Origin: Vulcanisaeta sp. MG_3
GTDB lineage: Archaea > Thermoproteota > Thermoprotei > Thermoproteales > Thermocladiaceae
Direction: 5' to 3'
NCBI GenBank assembly: GCA_001516765.1
Contig: LOCH01000050.1
Location: 1 to 5,966 of the forward strand
Length of the DNA stretch: 5,966 nt
The notes beneath the pieces are model-generated. The model did not search any database and was not told the DNA's origin. It was given only the letters and a program-made list of their open reading frames with translations. A program made the position numbers and the translations under genes. This document shows, in pieces, positions 5,412 through 5,966 of this stretch (positions are counted from its first letter, which is position 1; the number at the start of each line of letters is the position of its first letter).

Positions 5412-5432
5412 GCGTTCTGAAGATGTTTATGT

Positions 5433-5624
5433 ATGGTAAAGCTAGAGGATCTGGCTAAGAAGGAATACGAAGTTGAAGGACACAAGTTGAAGCCTACGAA
5501 GGTTTGGAAGGTGCAGCCTAAGGGTAGGAAGGGTTTTGTGATGGCGTTGTTCAAGACGCCAGATGGTAAGACTGTTAGGAAGGTAATAGCGAAGGTAGAC
5601 GAACAAGGAAACATAATAACCTAA
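5433..5624 (+). CDS. cren7: Cren7-like chromatin protein, 63 residues
   Basis: Cren7 is a small SH3-like beta-barrel protein that coats and kinks DNA in Crenarchaeota. The core KVWKVQPKGRKGFVMALFK (23-41) aligns with the Cren7 DNA-binding surface: Trp25, Pro29, Lys30, Arg32, Lys33 and Leu39-Phe40 correspond to Trp26, Pro30, Lys31, Arg33, Lys34 and Leu40-Phe41 of the Sulfolobus protein. The charge is strongly positive. Two differences stand out: Val27 replaces the DNA-intercalating Leu28, and the C-terminal half (TPDGKTVRKVIAKVDEQGNIIT) is longer and lacks the usual LPDDYP ending. The N-terminus carries a short extra helix-like segment (LEDLAKKEYE). Other ATGs just upstream are out of frame. 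A strong TATA box 28 bases upstream indicates a leaderless, highly expressed gene. A divergent paralogue or lineage-specific variant of Cren7 is the best call. Confidence 0.85.
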   Translation: MVKLEDLAKKEYEVEGHKLKPTKVWKVQPKGRKGFVMALFKTPDGKTVRKVIAKVDEQGNIIT

Positions 5625-5666
5625 ACAAAACAAAAACAAACCAAAAATCAAATTAAAAACAATCCC

Positions 5667-5680
5667 TTTATTTTTATTTC
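5667..5680 (+). terminator. T-rich terminator after the Cren7-like gene
   Basis: TTTATTTTTATTTC, preceded by CCC, lies 43 bases after the stop codon. It matches the U-rich termination signals used by archaeal RNA polymerase. The intervening 3' sequence (5625-5660) is almost pure A and C, so the transcript tail should be unstructured. Confidence 0.6.
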
Positions 5681-5702
5681 AGCACCCTTAGGCAAAATAA
5701 AG

Positions 5703-5710
5703 TATTAATA
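5703..5710 (+). promoter_or_regulatory. Probable TATA box of the cysteine-rich gene
   Basis: TATTAATA is centred about 33 bases before the ATG at 5740 and follows the Cren7 terminator, so the next gene likely has its own promoter and a leader of a few bases. Confidence 0.45.
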
Positions 5711-5739
5711 CTAACATCGTCACTACCTCATTAGTAACT

Positions 5740-5966
5740 ATGAATTGTTGGCTTAGTATAACCAGGGACTGTGCAGAACCCTGCCGTTGCTCAAGTCAGC
5801 ATCCATTAATGCTAAGTTTAAATCCTGGAATAGAGAGTGGGGACATTATAATAATTGCAGAGGAGACAGGTGTGCCATGTTGTATAGCCGTGGTGCATGG
5901 TATTAATAGCCCTAGTGAAAACAGGGTTTATGTATATCTAAGTGATTGTAAAGATCCCAATATCCT
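5740..5966 (+). CDS. Cysteine-rich protein, N-terminal part (3' end beyond window)
   Basis: An open frame runs from the ATG at 5740 to the window edge (75 complete codons) with no stop; an in-frame TAA at 5698-5700 makes this ATG the first start. Seven cysteines occur in 75 residues: 3, 11, 15, 17, 47, 48 and 70. The cluster DCAEPCRC (10-17), with Cys11, Cys15 and Cys17, could bind zinc or an iron-sulfur centre, though it matches no signature I know exactly. The segment GDIIIIAEETGVPCCIAVVHG (34-54) looks like beta strands of a folded domain, so this is probably not just a metal-storage peptide. No signal peptide or membrane segment is seen. The family is not recognised, and the missing C-terminus prevents a better call. 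The reading frame is well supported by the absence of stops and archaeal codon use. Confidence 0.7.
   Translation, partial: MNCWLSITRDCAEPCRCSSQHPLMLSLNPGIESGDIIIIAEETGVPCCIAVVHGINSPSENRVYVYLSDCKDPNI

Larger units (their letters stand above)
5185..5432. other. Divergent intergenic region between CdvA-like and Cren7-like genes
   Basis: These 248 bases hold the two back-to-back TATA boxes (5205-5212 minus, 5398-5411 plus). Between them lies about 185 bases of A/T-rich DNA in which I see no open reading frame, RNA gene, C/D-box pair or clear repeat. A pyrimidine-rich stretch (about 5350-5390) precedes the Cren7-like promoter. Confidence 0.6.

Noticed and set aside
5402..5651. Two minus-strand open frames across the Cren7-like gene
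   Set aside because: They are shadows of the Cren7-like gene, which has conserved residues and a strong promoter on the plus strand.
5811..5832. T-loop-like sequence resembling a tRNA 3' half
   Set aside because: It lies within the cysteine-rich open frame and has no matching acceptor, D or anticodon arms.

Overview
The window looks like chromosomal DNA of a hyperthermophilic crenarchaeon, most likely a Thermoproteales relative of intermediate G+C such as Vulcanisaeta or Caldivirga. The evidence is a Cren7-like chromatin protein, several very small zinc-binding proteins, a CdvA-like coiled-coil protein, AT-rich TATA boxes about 22-28 bases before most start codons (leaderless transcription), GTG starts, and no bacterial promoters. 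The genus is inferred from composition and gene content; no rRNA or tRNA is present to confirm it. No mobile element, CRISPR array, integrase or toxin-antitoxin pair was seen.

Left part (1-2329, all minus strand): a PfkB-family sugar/nucleoside kinase running off the left edge; two proteins I do not recognise (242 and 143 residues); and a 70-residue C2H2 zinc-finger protein. Each has its own TATA box, so they look like single-gene units in the same direction rather than one operon. A perfect 8+8 inverted repeat overlaps the kinase promoter, and a 7+7 hairpin ends the gene before it.

Middle part (2330-4524, plus strand): a 158-base divergent promoter region carrying a 14-base direct repeat; a two-gene operon (zinc ribbon plus four-helix membrane protein) whose second gene has a Shine-Dalgarno sequence; a RimK-like ATP-grasp ligase; and a second small zinc-ribbon protein. 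This last gene's stop codon directly abuts the stop codon of the next, convergent gene.

Right part (4525-5966): a PRC-barrel plus coiled-coil protein resembling CdvA on the minus strand, then about 248 bases of divergent promoter DNA, a Cren7-like DNA-binding protein on the plus strand, a T-rich terminator, and the start of a cysteine-rich protein cut off by the right edge.

The two most interesting loci are the CdvA-like/Cren7-like divergent pair (two potential DNA-associated architectural proteins, both divergent from their textbook relatives) and the ATP-grasp ligase/zinc-ribbon neighbours (a possible enzyme-substrate or enzyme-carrier pair). Neither is proven to be a system. Most of the window otherwise reads as ordinary core or lineage-specific crenarchaeal sequence.
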